Below, piece by piece: positions 33,476-42,039 of a stretch of 64,000 nt of DNA. Location: NCBI GenBank assembly GCA_030536855.1, contig JAUNPK010000010.1:1-64000 (forward strand), written 5' to 3'. Every line of letters begins with the position of its first letter. Position 1 is the first letter of the stretch. This DNA is from Eubacteriales bacterium. GTDB taxonomy: Bacteria > Bacillota > Clostridia > Lachnospirales > Lachnospiraceae. The position numbers and the translations under genes are program-made. A model generated the notes under the pieces. It did no database searches, was not told the DNA's origin, and saw nothing but the letters and a program-made list of their open reading frames with translations.

Positions 33476-35284
33476 TTAATTATCCTTAGTATCAGAATAA
33501 TTCATAAACATATTAAACAGCAGACGGCTTATTATTAATAAATAATTCTTATCCGATTCGTTCCATCTGTTAGTGTGATTAAATACATCATAGAAGAAGA
33601 ATATCCTCTCGCCTTCCGGTTTATCAAAATAAAAGCATAACATTGCCATTATATTGCACTCCATCAGAGAGTTATAGGACTTTTTGTTATATCCCTCAAC
33701 TGTAGTTGTATTTCCAATCATAAGAACATGATTTCTGTTAAAGCAGGACATAAACACCTTATTATCCAAAAGTTCAAATATATCCGGCTGTTTTTTATAT
33801 TCCCCTACCATATATAACGGCTCTTCAGACTTTGTAGAATATACTCTTACACCGTCTAATCTGATCTTTTTAATTACATCATCTAAAATGCCCGTAACAT
33901 CCTGTTGGTTATTTGGGTAAAGCGATAATGTAAGCTCTGACAAATAAGTAGCTAAATCCTCTGCATGTTCAACAGGATTAATACTTGTATGATTCCTTGA
34001 TTCATCCGTTGAAATCGCCCCGTGTTTAGCTTCATCATATATTATAAACCGGTTACGTCCTCTATTCTTGGCTATATATAAACATTTATCAGCTTTTTCA
34101 AACAGCGCATCATAGGTAGTTCCATCTTTTGGATACATACTTACACCAACAGACAGAGTTACATGCAAATCATCCTTTATTTTATTAAATGCATATTTCA
34201 CATCACGTCTTATTGTAGTAAGAAGCGTTCTTAAATCCTCTTCTGACTTAAACTTAGATGTAAAGATGTAAAACTCATCTCCCCCAAATCTTCCCACAAT
34301 GCCTCTTCCGTTAAGATTTCTATCCATGATTTCAGCAACCTTGGACAGGACTTCATCACCAAACAAATGTCCATAGTTGTCATTAATATCCTTAAAATTA
34401 TCCACATCAAACACTACCATATAGTGCGACTGATTATCTCCATAACCAAGAATGGATTCACTATACTCCTTTGCAGCACGCTTATTCATAAGTCCTGTTG
34501 CAGGATCTATAGCTTCTTTAGTTAAATAATACGGTATGGCATTCTCATCCCTTACCTCAATGGACTGAAGCATACCTGCCGTTATCGTACCTCCGTTAAC
34601 GGTATATGAAACAACTCCTTCAGCTTTAAACAGACAAATATCCGAAAAATTACTGTCCGTTGGCAACTTTACATTACAAGAAAACCTGTTCTTCTCATGA
34701 AGAAGATAATTATAAAACACAACAAACTCTTCTTTTTCTTTATCGTCTGTATAATGTTTCATAATCTCATCCCTGAAATCATCCAGACTGCACTTAATAA
34801 AAGCTATTGACTGATTGCCTCTGTAAAAGAACACACTGAATATTCCTGTACTGGCATCGTAATCAAACAGATAATCCCTGTGTAAAGAAAGAATCATCCT
34901 GTACTTATTCAGGTTATCTATGGCATGGATATACCGTCTCTCCAATGCAGTCAAAGGATACATAACGATGCTGCGAGCTACTTCTCCCTCAATTACAGTG
35001 CCATCATTATAAATTAAAATATCAGCCCAATATACATCTCCAAGCTTATTAATAACTCTGATAAACAAACGCTTGCGTTCCCCCACTTCAAGCGATTTAC
35101 TTGCCTCATCAAATTCATTAAAATCCTCAGAGTAGATATAATCGGCAAAATTAATACCTGTTACCTTACCGCAGAAGTGATAAAAATGTTCATCTGCATT
35201 CATAACAAGGTAGCTCGATTTCATAGTTGCCGTAGCATAAGAGACACAATTTGCCTCATTCATCGGTTCTTCCGAAATAAACAT
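33476..35284 (-). CDS. Diguanylate cyclase with PAS-like and GAF-like flanks
   Basis: The 602-aa soluble protein has an N-terminal PAS-like part, a middle region of about 120 aa, and an intact GGDEF domain: DVDNFKDINDNYGHLFGDEVL and GRFGGDEFYIF, followed by LSVGVSMYPKDGTTYDALFEKADKCLYIAK. A C-terminal 150-aa region resembles a GAF fold (DGVRVYSTKSEEPLYMVGEY...). It should make c-di-GMP and so oppose the two EAL proteins nearby. ATG 35284 is 6 nt after GGGAG; an upstream in-frame start at 35335 precedes that site. It ends 140 bp before the EAL gene starts. Confidence 0.92.
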   Translation of the reverse strand: MFISEEPMNEANCVSYATATMKSSYLVMNADEHFYHFCGKVTGINFADYIYSEDFNEFDEASKSLEVGERKRLFIRVINKLGDVYWADILIYNDGTVIEGEVARSIVMYPLTALERRYIHAIDNLNKYRMILSLHRDYLFDYDASTGIFSVFFYRGNQSIAFIKCSLDDFRDEIMKHYTDDKEKEEFVVFYNYLLHEKNRFSCNVKLPTDSNFSDICLFKAEGVVSYTVNGGTITAGMLQSIEVRDENAIPYYLTKEAIDPATGLMNKRAAKEYSESILGYGDNQSHYMVVFDVDNFKDINDNYGHLFGDEVLSKVAEIMDRNLNGRGIVGRFGGDEFYIFTSKFKSEEDLRTLLTTIRRDVKYAFNKIKDDLHVTLSVGVSMYPKDGTTYDALFEKADKCLYIAKNRGRNRFIIYDEAKHGAISTDESRNHTSINPVEHAEDLATYLSELTLSLYPNNQQDVTGILDDVIKKIRLDGVRVYSTKSEEPLYMVGEYKKQPDIFELLDNKVFMSCFNRNHVLMIGNTTTVEGYNKKSYNSLMECNIMAMLCFYFDKPEGERIFFFYDVFNHTNRWNESDKNYLLIISRLLFNMFMNYSDTKDN

Positions 35285-35345
35285 AACCAACTCCCTGTAC
35301 ACCCATTTTTTTGCTTTCCGACTCTCCCGTAACAAATCACTTTAA

Positions 35346-35984
35346 TTATATATCAATTTCTTTCAATTTACAATAAATACCTTCACTTATTTTTTTATGT
35401 CCCTCTTCATCCAAGTGCTCCCTGTCAATTTCACTTGGACGTGCATAGTCTGAACCTTTAAGAAAATCCACTTTATAGCTTTCAGCTATCTCTTTATAAA
35501 CATCTCCCAGTTTTTTTGAAACTGCTACAGATGATGGGCTGAATTCCTGGTCAAATCCCGGCTCATAAACCTTCTCTCCCAGTTCTATTGGAGAAACCAA
35601 AAGTATCCTGCTGGATGGCGAATATTCCCTTATCTGCTTTATAAGTACCTCTATTCCCTTTCCAATAACTGCCGGTGACGCCCCATAAACAGTCTTGCAG
35701 TCGTTGGTTCCTAACATAACTATCACAGCATCTAAAGGACGATGTGTCTCAAGTATAACCGGAAGCAATTCAGCTCCATTTCTTCCCTTTCTCAAAGGAT
35801 CATCAAACACTGTAGTTCTTCCCACAAGTCCTTCCTCTATTACTCTTATCTCCTCTTCAGAACCTTGGTCATTCAATTTCTCCGAAAGAATAGATGTCCA
35901 TCTTACTCCCCATCCAAATCTACCCGTTCCATCAGGTTTATATCCATAAGTATTTGAATCTCCAAATGCTAATATCTGTTTCAT
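35346..35984 (-). CDS. SGNH/GDSL-family esterase
   Basis: The 212-aa hydrolase carries the SGNH blocks in order: FGDSNTYG (Ser nucleophile, about residue 8), GLVGRTT (Gly), LGTNDCK (Asn) and DREHLDEEGH (Asp-His). It has no signal peptide, so it acts in the cytoplasm, probably as an arylesterase or deacetylase; the substrate is unknown. It starts ATG 35984 with GAGAGGAGCC upstream. Its stop lies about 60 bp before the cyclase start, so both may share a transcript. Confidence 0.9.
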   Translation of the reverse strand: MKQILAFGDSNTYGYKPDGTGRFGWGVRWTSILSEKLNDQGSEEEIRVIEEGLVGRTTVFDDPLRKGRNGAELLPVILETHRPLDAVIVMLGTNDCKTVYGASPAVIGKGIEVLIKQIREYSPSSRILLVSPIELGEKVYEPGFDQEFSPSSVAVSKKLGDVYKEIAESYKVDFLKGSDYARPSEIDREHLDEEGHKKISEGIYCKLKEIDI

Positions 35985-36014
35985 ATCTCTGGCTCCTCTC
36001 TATTAACATATAAT

Positions 36015-36080
36015 TAGGCGTTTGCGAAACGCCTTTTTTCACTTAACAGTTATCAATAAACAGTGTTTCGCAATTGCTTA
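36015..36080. mobile_element. MITE-like element, short copy
   Basis: TAGGCGTTTGCGAAACGCCTTTTTT starts the copy and GTTTCGCAATTGCTTA ends it, matching the outer arms of the element at 20185-20394 but lacking its long middle. AACATAT flanks both sides (36005-36011 and 36081-36087), a likely decayed target duplication. GGCGTTT-GCG-AAACGCC plus T-run makes a plus-strand terminator-like hairpin. Confidence 0.75.
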
Positions 36081-36212
36081 AACATATTTTCTTTGTATGT
36101 TAATAGAATATTAGCCTAGGAATTAAATGTCAATAAGATATAGCTATATGATAATACTAAAAATGTATGATTTGTTATAGTTTTTCGCTATATCTATACT
36201 TAAAGTTATATT

Positions 36213-37115
36213 TTACAATGCCTTGTGCTTTGCAATCTCCTCCAGATACTTCTGTCCAATAGGACTTAAAGAGGCACCTCTTCTGGAAATATAACCTATG
36301 TTCATCTTTTCTCCTGATTTAAGCTTTATGGCGCAGTAGTCACTTCCATTCAATTCTTCACTGATAATTCCCGAACATAGTGTATACCCGTTCAAACCCA
36401 CCATAAGATTAAGCATGGTAGCTCGGTCATTAGCCTTAATCAATCTTTTATATTCATAGGTACTAAGAACTTCTTCGGCATAATAAAATGAATTGTAGTC
36501 ACCCTGCTCAAAAGAAAGACATGGATATTCCTTTAATTCCTCCAGTGTGAGTGTCTTTTTTCCTGCCAGAGGGTTTCCCTTCCACATATATACATACACG
36601 TCACAGGTAAGAAGCTTATGAAATTCCAAATCATTTTCCGCAAAAATCTTTCCCAAAACACCATGGTTAAACTCATTAAGATACAGGATTCCCAACTCAC
36701 TTTTACCATTCTTCACATCCTCAATCACTTCGTGTGTCTTAGTCTCATGAACAGCAAACTCATACTCATCCATACCAAACTGTTTCACCATTTCCACAAA
36801 TGCTTTCACTGCAAATGAGTAGTGCTGCATAGAAACACTGAACTTCTTCTTAGCATTAAACTTGCTGATATATTTGGCATCCAACAGTTCATACTGTTCC
36901 ATTACCTGTCTTGCATATCCGATAAATTCTTTCCCTTCAGGAGTGATTGATATTCCGTTCTGGGAACGCCTGAAAATCTGAATTCCTATCTCCTCCTCAA
37001 GAGAATGAATGGATGTAGAAAGACTTGGCTGAGAAATATAAAGCTTCTTAGCTGCCTCATTAAAAGAAGCTGATTCAGCTATAGTGATTGCATATTTCAT
37101 CTGATTAAGGGTCAT
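36213..37115 (-). CDS. LysR family transcriptional regulator
   Basis: The 300-aa protein opens with a classic LysR helix-turn-helix: MTLNQMKYAITIAESASFNEAAKKLYISQPSLSTSIHSLEEEIGIQIFRR. A two-lobed ligand-binding domain follows. ATG 37115 is chosen because LysR proteins begin at this point and GAAGGTG lies 5 nt upstream; the frame from 37145 would add a Gly-rich stretch made of the ribosome-site region. It follows the amino-acid ABC importer genes on the same strand by 53 bp, so it may regulate that importer. Confidence 0.9.
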   Translation of the reverse strand: MTLNQMKYAITIAESASFNEAAKKLYISQPSLSTSIHSLEEEIGIQIFRRSQNGISITPEGKEFIGYARQVMEQYELLDAKYISKFNAKKKFSVSMQHYSFAVKAFVEMVKQFGMDEYEFAVHETKTHEVIEDVKNGKSELGILYLNEFNHGVLGKIFAENDLEFHKLLTCDVYVYMWKGNPLAGKKTLTLEELKEYPCLSFEQGDYNSFYYAEEVLSTYEYKRLIKANDRATMLNLMVGLNGYTLCSGIISEELNGSDYCAIKLKSGEKMNIGYISRRGASLSPIGQKYLEEIAKHKAL

Positions 37116-37167
37116 ATTGTCACCTTCGCCTCCCCTGTTACTCATTGTGCTCTTCTAATAAGCAAAT

Positions 37168-37923
37168 CTATCCCATCTTCTGAAGAAAAGCCTTTGTACG
37201 CTCGCTACCCGGATTATCAATTACATCCTCCGGCTTTCCTTCTTCTATTATTACTCCGCCATCCATAAAGATAACTCTGTCTGCTACATTTCTTGCAAAT
37301 GCAATTTCATGGGTAACAATAATCATAGTCATCTTCTCCTCTGCAAGTTCACGTAAGAGTTTTAATATTCCCGCAGTGATTTCCGGATCCAGTGCAGATG
37401 TTGGTTCATCAAAAAATAACATTTTAGGATTCATTGCCAGTGCTCTGGCAATGGCTACTCTCTGCTGCTGTCCGCCGGACAACTGTGCCGGATAACTGTT
37501 TTCTTTATTCTCAAGACCCACTTTGGCAAGCAGCTCTCTTGCTTCTTTGATTACTTCATCCTTATCTCTCTTCTGAACATGTATAGGAGCATCAATTACA
37601 TTTTTTAACACTGAATAATGTGGAAACAGATTAAAATTCTGAAAAACAAGTCCAAAATTATTTTTCAGTTCATGTAATGTTCTCTTGTCAACATACTGCG
37701 TAGCTCCTGTATCGTTAGTTGTGGCCTTAACCCCACAATATTCCAGTGTTCCCTCATCCATAGTTTCCAACAGTGTGGCACACCTTAAAAGCGTGGATTT
37801 ACCTGAACCGGAAGGTCCAATAATAGCAACTACTTCTCCCTCTTCAACTTCCATAGATATATCTTTTAACACCTCAAGACTCCCAAAGGATTTCTTGACA
37901 TTTTTCATGTCCAATAATTTCAT
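37168..37923 (-). CDS. Polar amino-acid ABC transporter, ATP-binding protein
   Basis: The 251-aa ATPase has Walker A GPSGSGKST, Q-loop VFQNFNLFPHYSVLKN, signature LSGGQQQRVAIARALAMNP, Walker B MLFFDEPTSALDPE and switch histidine VTHEIAFARNVADRVIFMDGG. The sequence is of the GlnQ/HisP type. It is 38 bp downstream of the fused binding-protein/permease gene, so the two form a complete importer. Confidence 0.94.
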   Translation of the reverse strand: MKLLDMKNVKKSFGSLEVLKDISMEVEEGEVVAIIGPSGSGKSTLLRCATLLETMDEGTLEYCGVKATTNDTGATQYVDKRTLHELKNNFGLVFQNFNLFPHYSVLKNVIDAPIHVQKRDKDEVIKEARELLAKVGLENKENSYPAQLSGGQQQRVAIARALAMNPKMLFFDEPTSALDPEITAGILKLLRELAEEKMTMIIVTHEIAFARNVADRVIFMDGGVIIEEGKPEDVIDNPGSERTKAFLQKMG

Positions 37924-37961
37924 GGGTATACTCCTTCTTATAAATACTGTTAACCGGATAA

Positions 37962-39494
37962 TTACTTGTAATAGTGCATTTTCTTTTCAAGATAATTCAT
38001 AAACCACGCAACAATTGCGTTAAATATATAATAGAACACACCTGCGGTAAACAAAGGCATAATGCTGGCATTGGCTGCCGCTATCTGCTTTGCCAGGGTA
38101 AACATTTCAGTATAAGCAAGAGCAAAGGCAAGAGATGTATCCTTAACCAAAGTTATAACCTCATTGGTAACAGGCGGAAGAACAATTCCCATCATCTGCG
38201 GAAAGATAATCCTGCAGAATGTCTGTGGTTTCGAGTATCCCAAAACGGCAGATGCCTCATACTGTCCCACCGGAATAGCCTCCACACCGGATCTGAATAT
38301 TTCAGCAAAATATGCCGCATAATTCAACGAAAAACCTATGATTACGGCATAAAATCTGTAACTGTAGGATAATGATATTCCAAATATGTAATAAGGGCCA
38401 AAAAATACCACCAACAATTGTAACATAAGAGGAGTACCTCTCATAATTGATATGTATATCTTAGCTATTATTTGAAGAATCTTAATTCTTGATCTCCTTG
38501 CAAACATAAGCAACATACCAAGAGGTAATGAGAATATAAGTGTAAGGGCAAAGATTGCCAGAGATGCACCTATTCCGCTTGAAAGCTGTACAATAACATT
38601 TCCCAGTTCAGCAAAAAAGTTACTATCATTTTTGGCTGTTTTTTCAGCCTTCATAACAGCATCTGAGCCTTCTTTTCCAAGACATACACTTTCTTCAAGC
38701 TCCCAATCCCTGGCTATTATGTCAAATGTTCCGTCTTCCAGCATTTCCTGCAGTGTAACTTCAACTTTATCTCTTAATTCTGTATTTCCAAGTTTAAATC
38801 CTATGCCGTACTGTTCGGAAGATACGTGCTGGTCAAGCATTACAAACTTATTTCCTCTTGCCTTGATTTCATAACCTGCAACACCAATATCCATACATAT
38901 AGCATCGGCAGAACCCGCTTCAAGATTCATAAAAGCTGCATTGTAGTCACCAACCTGCTGTAATGAAGAAAAGCTCTTACATAATTCAATATTGCTTTCC
39001 TCTGCATCCTCCCCGGTAAATGCTGCAAGGGCAGACGAATCTGTCTGAACAATTACAACTTTTCCCGAAAGGTCGCTAAGGCTCTTAATTCCTGAATCAG
39101 ACTTAACAACAACAACCTGAGAATTATCTACATAGGCTGAAGACCACGTATAATCATTTTCTCTTCCATCCATTGTAAATCCATTCCAGATACAGCTTAT
39201 AGTACCGGTGGTAAGTTCCATATCCTTGGAATCCCAGTCAATAGGCTGTTTTACAAGTGTCCATCCGTTACGTCTGCACACTTCTTCTGCCAGAGACAAG
39301 TCAAATCCCACATATTCACCGTTTTCGTTCTTATACCCGTAAGGTGGAAATTCCGCATCAAATCCCACCGTAAAAGTTATGCTCTTTCCTGCACCATCCT
39401 TCTTTCCGCAGGAAATCAGTGAACCTGCCACAGCTGATATAATGAGAAGCACAATAAGTGCCCTCACAATCACGTTATTTTTACGATTTTTCAT
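37962..39494 (-). CDS. Amino-acid ABC importer, fused substrate-binding protein and permease
   Basis: The 510-aa protein has a lipoprotein-like signal (SAVAGSLISC, Cys about 33), then a full SBP_bac_3 domain (FTVGFDAEFPPYGYKNENGEYVGFDLSLAEEVC...), and from about residue 280 a HisM/GlnP-type permease with the EAA loop AEIFRSGVEAIPVGQYEASAVLGYSKPQTFCRIIFPQM. Fusion keeps the receptor tethered to its channel. ATG 39494 follows GGAG by 5-6 nt; the in-frame ATG at 39506 lies in the ribosome site. Whether the Cys is lipidated or the segment acts as a plain anchor cannot be read from sequence. Confidence 0.93.
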   Translation of the reverse strand: MKNRKNNVIVRALIVLLIISAVAGSLISCGKKDGAGKSITFTVGFDAEFPPYGYKNENGEYVGFDLSLAEEVCRRNGWTLVKQPIDWDSKDMELTTGTISCIWNGFTMDGRENDYTWSSAYVDNSQVVVVKSDSGIKSLSDLSGKVVIVQTDSSALAAFTGEDAEESNIELCKSFSSLQQVGDYNAAFMNLEAGSADAICMDIGVAGYEIKARGNKFVMLDQHVSSEQYGIGFKLGNTELRDKVEVTLQEMLEDGTFDIIARDWELEESVCLGKEGSDAVMKAEKTAKNDSNFFAELGNVIVQLSSGIGASLAIFALTLIFSLPLGMLLMFARRSRIKILQIIAKIYISIMRGTPLMLQLLVVFFGPYYIFGISLSYSYRFYAVIIGFSLNYAAYFAEIFRSGVEAIPVGQYEASAVLGYSKPQTFCRIIFPQMMGIVLPPVTNEVITLVKDTSLAFALAYTEMFTLAKQIAAANASIMPLFTAGVFYYIFNAIVAWFMNYLEKKMHYYK

Positions 39495-39763
39495 ACTAAA
39501 CTCCATTCTGAGAACGTATTGTTTTCAGAGCCGCAAGAAAGAGTTGTGTAGGTAGTTTTTCTTGTCGGACCATGACTTATTTGTGACGTCCTCGGCATAC
39601 TATTTATGATTATACCATGAACCATATTTAAAAAAAACAGTAACATTATGATTGTCTAGATGCAATATTCTGTTATATATGTCTCATCCACCGGTGAGCA
39701 GCCTTGATACAGTGGCAGATGACGCCCCTGTCATTATGGCACCCAATAATCCAAAAAACAAGC

Positions 39764-40852
39764 TTATACGCCCTGAACCAGCTCCTGCATTAGCTGGTGT
39801 ACCGTGGTCATTTCCTTAATACGTCCAACATTAGCTCCGCAGAACACAAGTCCGTTATCCACATCACCCTTTACAGCATCAATAAGCGCTTTTGTAATAC
39901 AATATGGTACATTTTTCGGATTACACTTTTCCAGGCAATTGTAACATTTTTTAATAGGCTTAGGCCCATTTTCAAGCTGTTTTATAAATGCATTATTAAG
40001 AGCCCTTCCCGGCATACCTACCGGACTTTTTATAATCTTTACATCCTTCTGGGTAGCATTTATGTATGCCTGTTTATATGCCTCCGATGCGTCACATTCC
40101 TTGGTCGCAACAAAACGGCTGGCAATCTGCACTCCGTCTGCTCCCAGTTCTATGGCATGGGCTATATCGCTGCTGTCGAAAATACCACCTGCCACAATAA
40201 CAGGAATTTCTTTTGAGTACTTTTCTTCATATTCTTTCTTGCAATCAATAATCTGCTTTATCTCATCGTCGAAATTTAGATTATCCATATCTGCAAGCTG
40301 TTCATTGGAAAATCCCAGATGGCCTCCGGCCTTTGGTCCTTCAATTACAATAAGGTCGGCAGTTCTGTTATATTTGTGGGACCACATTTTTAAAATAAGC
40401 TGCGCTGCCCGTTTTGAGGAAACTATCGGTGCAATTTTTGTGCTGTTTCCCTCCCCTACAAGCTCAGGAAGCTCCATAGGAAGTCCTGCACCACTAATAA
40501 TAATATCAGCTCCTGCAGCCACTGCTTCTTTTACATGATCCTTATAGTGCTTTAAAGCCACCATTATGTTAACGCCCACTAATCCCTTGCCGCAGGCTAT
40601 TTCCTTTGCACGTTTTATATGTTTGCGGATTGCCCGGAGATTACATTCTGCCTGATTGTTTTCAAATCCTTCCTCCTCATATCCAATCTGTGCTGTAGAT
40701 ATCACGCCTACTCCGCCTTCTTTTGCCACTGCTCCTGCCAGTCTGCTAAGGCTGACACCTACTCCCATACCACCTTGAACAATGGGAATACTTGCAATTT
40801 TATCACCTATACGAAGTTCCTTTAGTACTGATTTACATTTACTTATGCTCAT
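39764..40852 (-). CDS. Nitronate monooxygenase / FabK-like flavoprotein
   Basis: The 362-aa TIM-barrel FMN protein has PIVQGGMGVGVSLSRLAGAVAKEGGVGVIS at the start, DLIVIEGPKAGGHLGF (the family histidine) and PVIVAGGIFDSSDIAHAIELGADGVQIASRFVATKECDASEAYKQ. A late Cys cluster, CYNCLEKCNPKNVPYC, may bind metal. The family includes nitronate monooxygenases and FabK enoyl-ACP reductases. A FabT-like box in the promoter favours a lipid role here. ATG 40852 is 4 nt after GGAGGT; the upstream in-frame TTG overlaps it. It stands alone. Confidence 0.88.
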   Translation of the reverse strand: MSISKCKSVLKELRIGDKIASIPIVQGGMGVGVSLSRLAGAVAKEGGVGVISTAQIGYEEEGFENNQAECNLRAIRKHIKRAKEIACGKGLVGVNIMVALKHYKDHVKEAVAAGADIIISGAGLPMELPELVGEGNSTKIAPIVSSKRAAQLILKMWSHKYNRTADLIVIEGPKAGGHLGFSNEQLADMDNLNFDDEIKQIIDCKKEYEEKYSKEIPVIVAGGIFDSSDIAHAIELGADGVQIASRFVATKECDASEAYKQAYINATQKDVKIIKSPVGMPGRALNNAFIKQLENGPKPIKKCYNCLEKCNPKNVPYCITKALIDAVKGDVDNGLVFCGANVGRIKEMTTVHQLMQELVQGV

Positions 40853-40874
40853 ATTTACCTCCAAAGGTTATTAT

Positions 40875-40925
40875 TTTGATTATCAAACTATTATTCAGTA
40901 TAAACCTCTGGAGTTTAATTGTCAA
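40875..40925 (-). promoter_or_regulatory. Promoter with FabT-like operator
   Basis: On the minus strand TTGACA (40925-40920), a 17-nt spacer and TATACT (40902-40897) form a near-consensus promoter. Around the expected start of transcription lies TTTGA-TTA-TCAAA (40875-40887), a perfect inverted repeat matching the FabT box known from fatty-acid genes in Firmicutes. Confidence 0.7.
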
Positions 40926-41100
40926 CATTTTATTACATATATTTCTACATTATGTAGTTTTTAAAACCACTTGCGCTTTTTATCGCTTTTTTCTGCTACT
41001 TTTCCATTACTTTCTATCATTGATAATACGTCCGATAAATGGTATATTTTTTCATATAAATAATCGTGCAGATACATAAGTACATATTGTAATTAAATAT

Positions 41101-41184
41101 TACAAGGAGGAAAAAGTATCGCAGAGCCAAATCTGACATTTGGCTGGCGATTCCTTTGGCACTAAAATGCCTGCGGAATGGAGG
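41101..41184 (+). repeat. Dispersed two-hairpin repeat ending in a ribosome site, copy 2
   Basis: From 41117 the sequence matches the pheA leader (complement of about 4390-4455) with few differences: AGCCAAAT/ATTTGGCT hairpin, GGCACTAAAATGCC hairpin, then GCGGAATGGAGG, which serves the ABC gene at 41190. A second ribosome site, AAGGAGG, sits before the repeat at 41104-41110 with no start codon at the right distance, as in copy 1, where CAAGGAGGA also precedes the element. Confidence 0.85.
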
Positions 41185-41189
41185 ATTTC

Positions 41190-42038
41190 ATGAGCATAAT
41201 AGAAATTGACAACCTCACTCGTGATTACGGAGACGGAAAAGGAATTTTTAACATCTCATTTGAAGTAAATGAAGGTGAAGTATTTGGTTTCCTGGGGCCC
41301 AACGGTGCGGGAAAGACAACAACAATCCGTCATTTAATGGGATTTATAAAGTCCAGGTCAGGAAAATGCACCATTAATGGTATGGACTGTTGGAAGAACG
41401 CTGAGAAAATTCATCAGAATCTGGGTTACATACCGGGAGAGATAAGTTTTTTTGATGACATGACTGGAACCGAATATCTTAACTTCATAGCAAATTACAG
41501 AAAAATAAGCCCGGAAAACCGACAGAAGGAACTGATAGAACGATTTGAGCTTAATCCAAAGGGCAAAATCAAGAAAATGAGCAAGGGAATGAAACAGAAA
41601 ATCGGTATAGTTGCTGCTTTTATGCATGATCCTGAAATTCTTGTTCTTGACGAACCCACCAGCGGACTTGATCCACTTATGCAGAACCGTTTTATTAATC
41701 TTATAGAAGAGGAAAAGAATCGTGGCAAAACAATTCTTCTCTCCAGTCATATGTTTGAGGAAGTTGAGCGAACCTGTGACCGCATCGGTATTATACGCTC
41801 TGGAAAGCTTGTGGCAGTAGATTCTGTGGAAGCTCTAAGAAAACGTCACCTCCACACCTATACCGTCACACTGGACACCCCTGACATAGCTGAAGCATTT
41901 GCAAAGGATTTTGGCGGAACCTGTGACGGTGCAAGAGTCACACTCTCAGCAACACAAAGCCTTGAAAATATATTTATGAATTATTACGAAGATACAAGTT
42001 CATTAAGCACCGAACAGATGCGAGAGATTGGAGGCTGA
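41190..42038 (+). CDS. ABC-2 type exporter, ATP-binding protein
   Basis: The 282-aa ATPase has Walker A GPNGAGKTT, signature MSKGMKQKIGIVAAFMHDP, Walker B ILVLDEPTSGLDP and LLSSHMFEEVERTCDRIGII. This is the CcmA/drug-exporter type, with a C-terminal extension of about 70 aa. ATG 41190 follows GGAGG; the in-frame ATG at 41178 lies within that site. Its stop is one base before the permease start. The substrate is unknown, most likely a drug, peptide or lipid. Confidence 0.93.
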   Translation: MSIIEIDNLTRDYGDGKGIFNISFEVNEGEVFGFLGPNGAGKTTTIRHLMGFIKSRSGKCTINGMDCWKNAEKIHQNLGYIPGEISFFDDMTGTEYLNFIANYRKISPENRQKELIERFELNPKGKIKKMSKGMKQKIGIVAAFMHDPEILVLDEPTSGLDPLMQNRFINLIEEEKNRGKTILLSSHMFEEVERTCDRIGIIRSGKLVAVDSVEALRKRHLHTYTVTLDTPDIAEAFAKDFGGTCDGARVTLSATQSLENIFMNYYEDTSSLSTEQMREIGG

Positions 42039-42039
42039 T

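Noticed and set aside
39664-39766. Short frame overlapping the end of the nitronate monooxygenase gene (LFFGLLGAIMTGASSATV...)
   Set aside because: It looks like a membrane peptide but has no start codon with a ribosome site; the enzyme already ends at a normal length.
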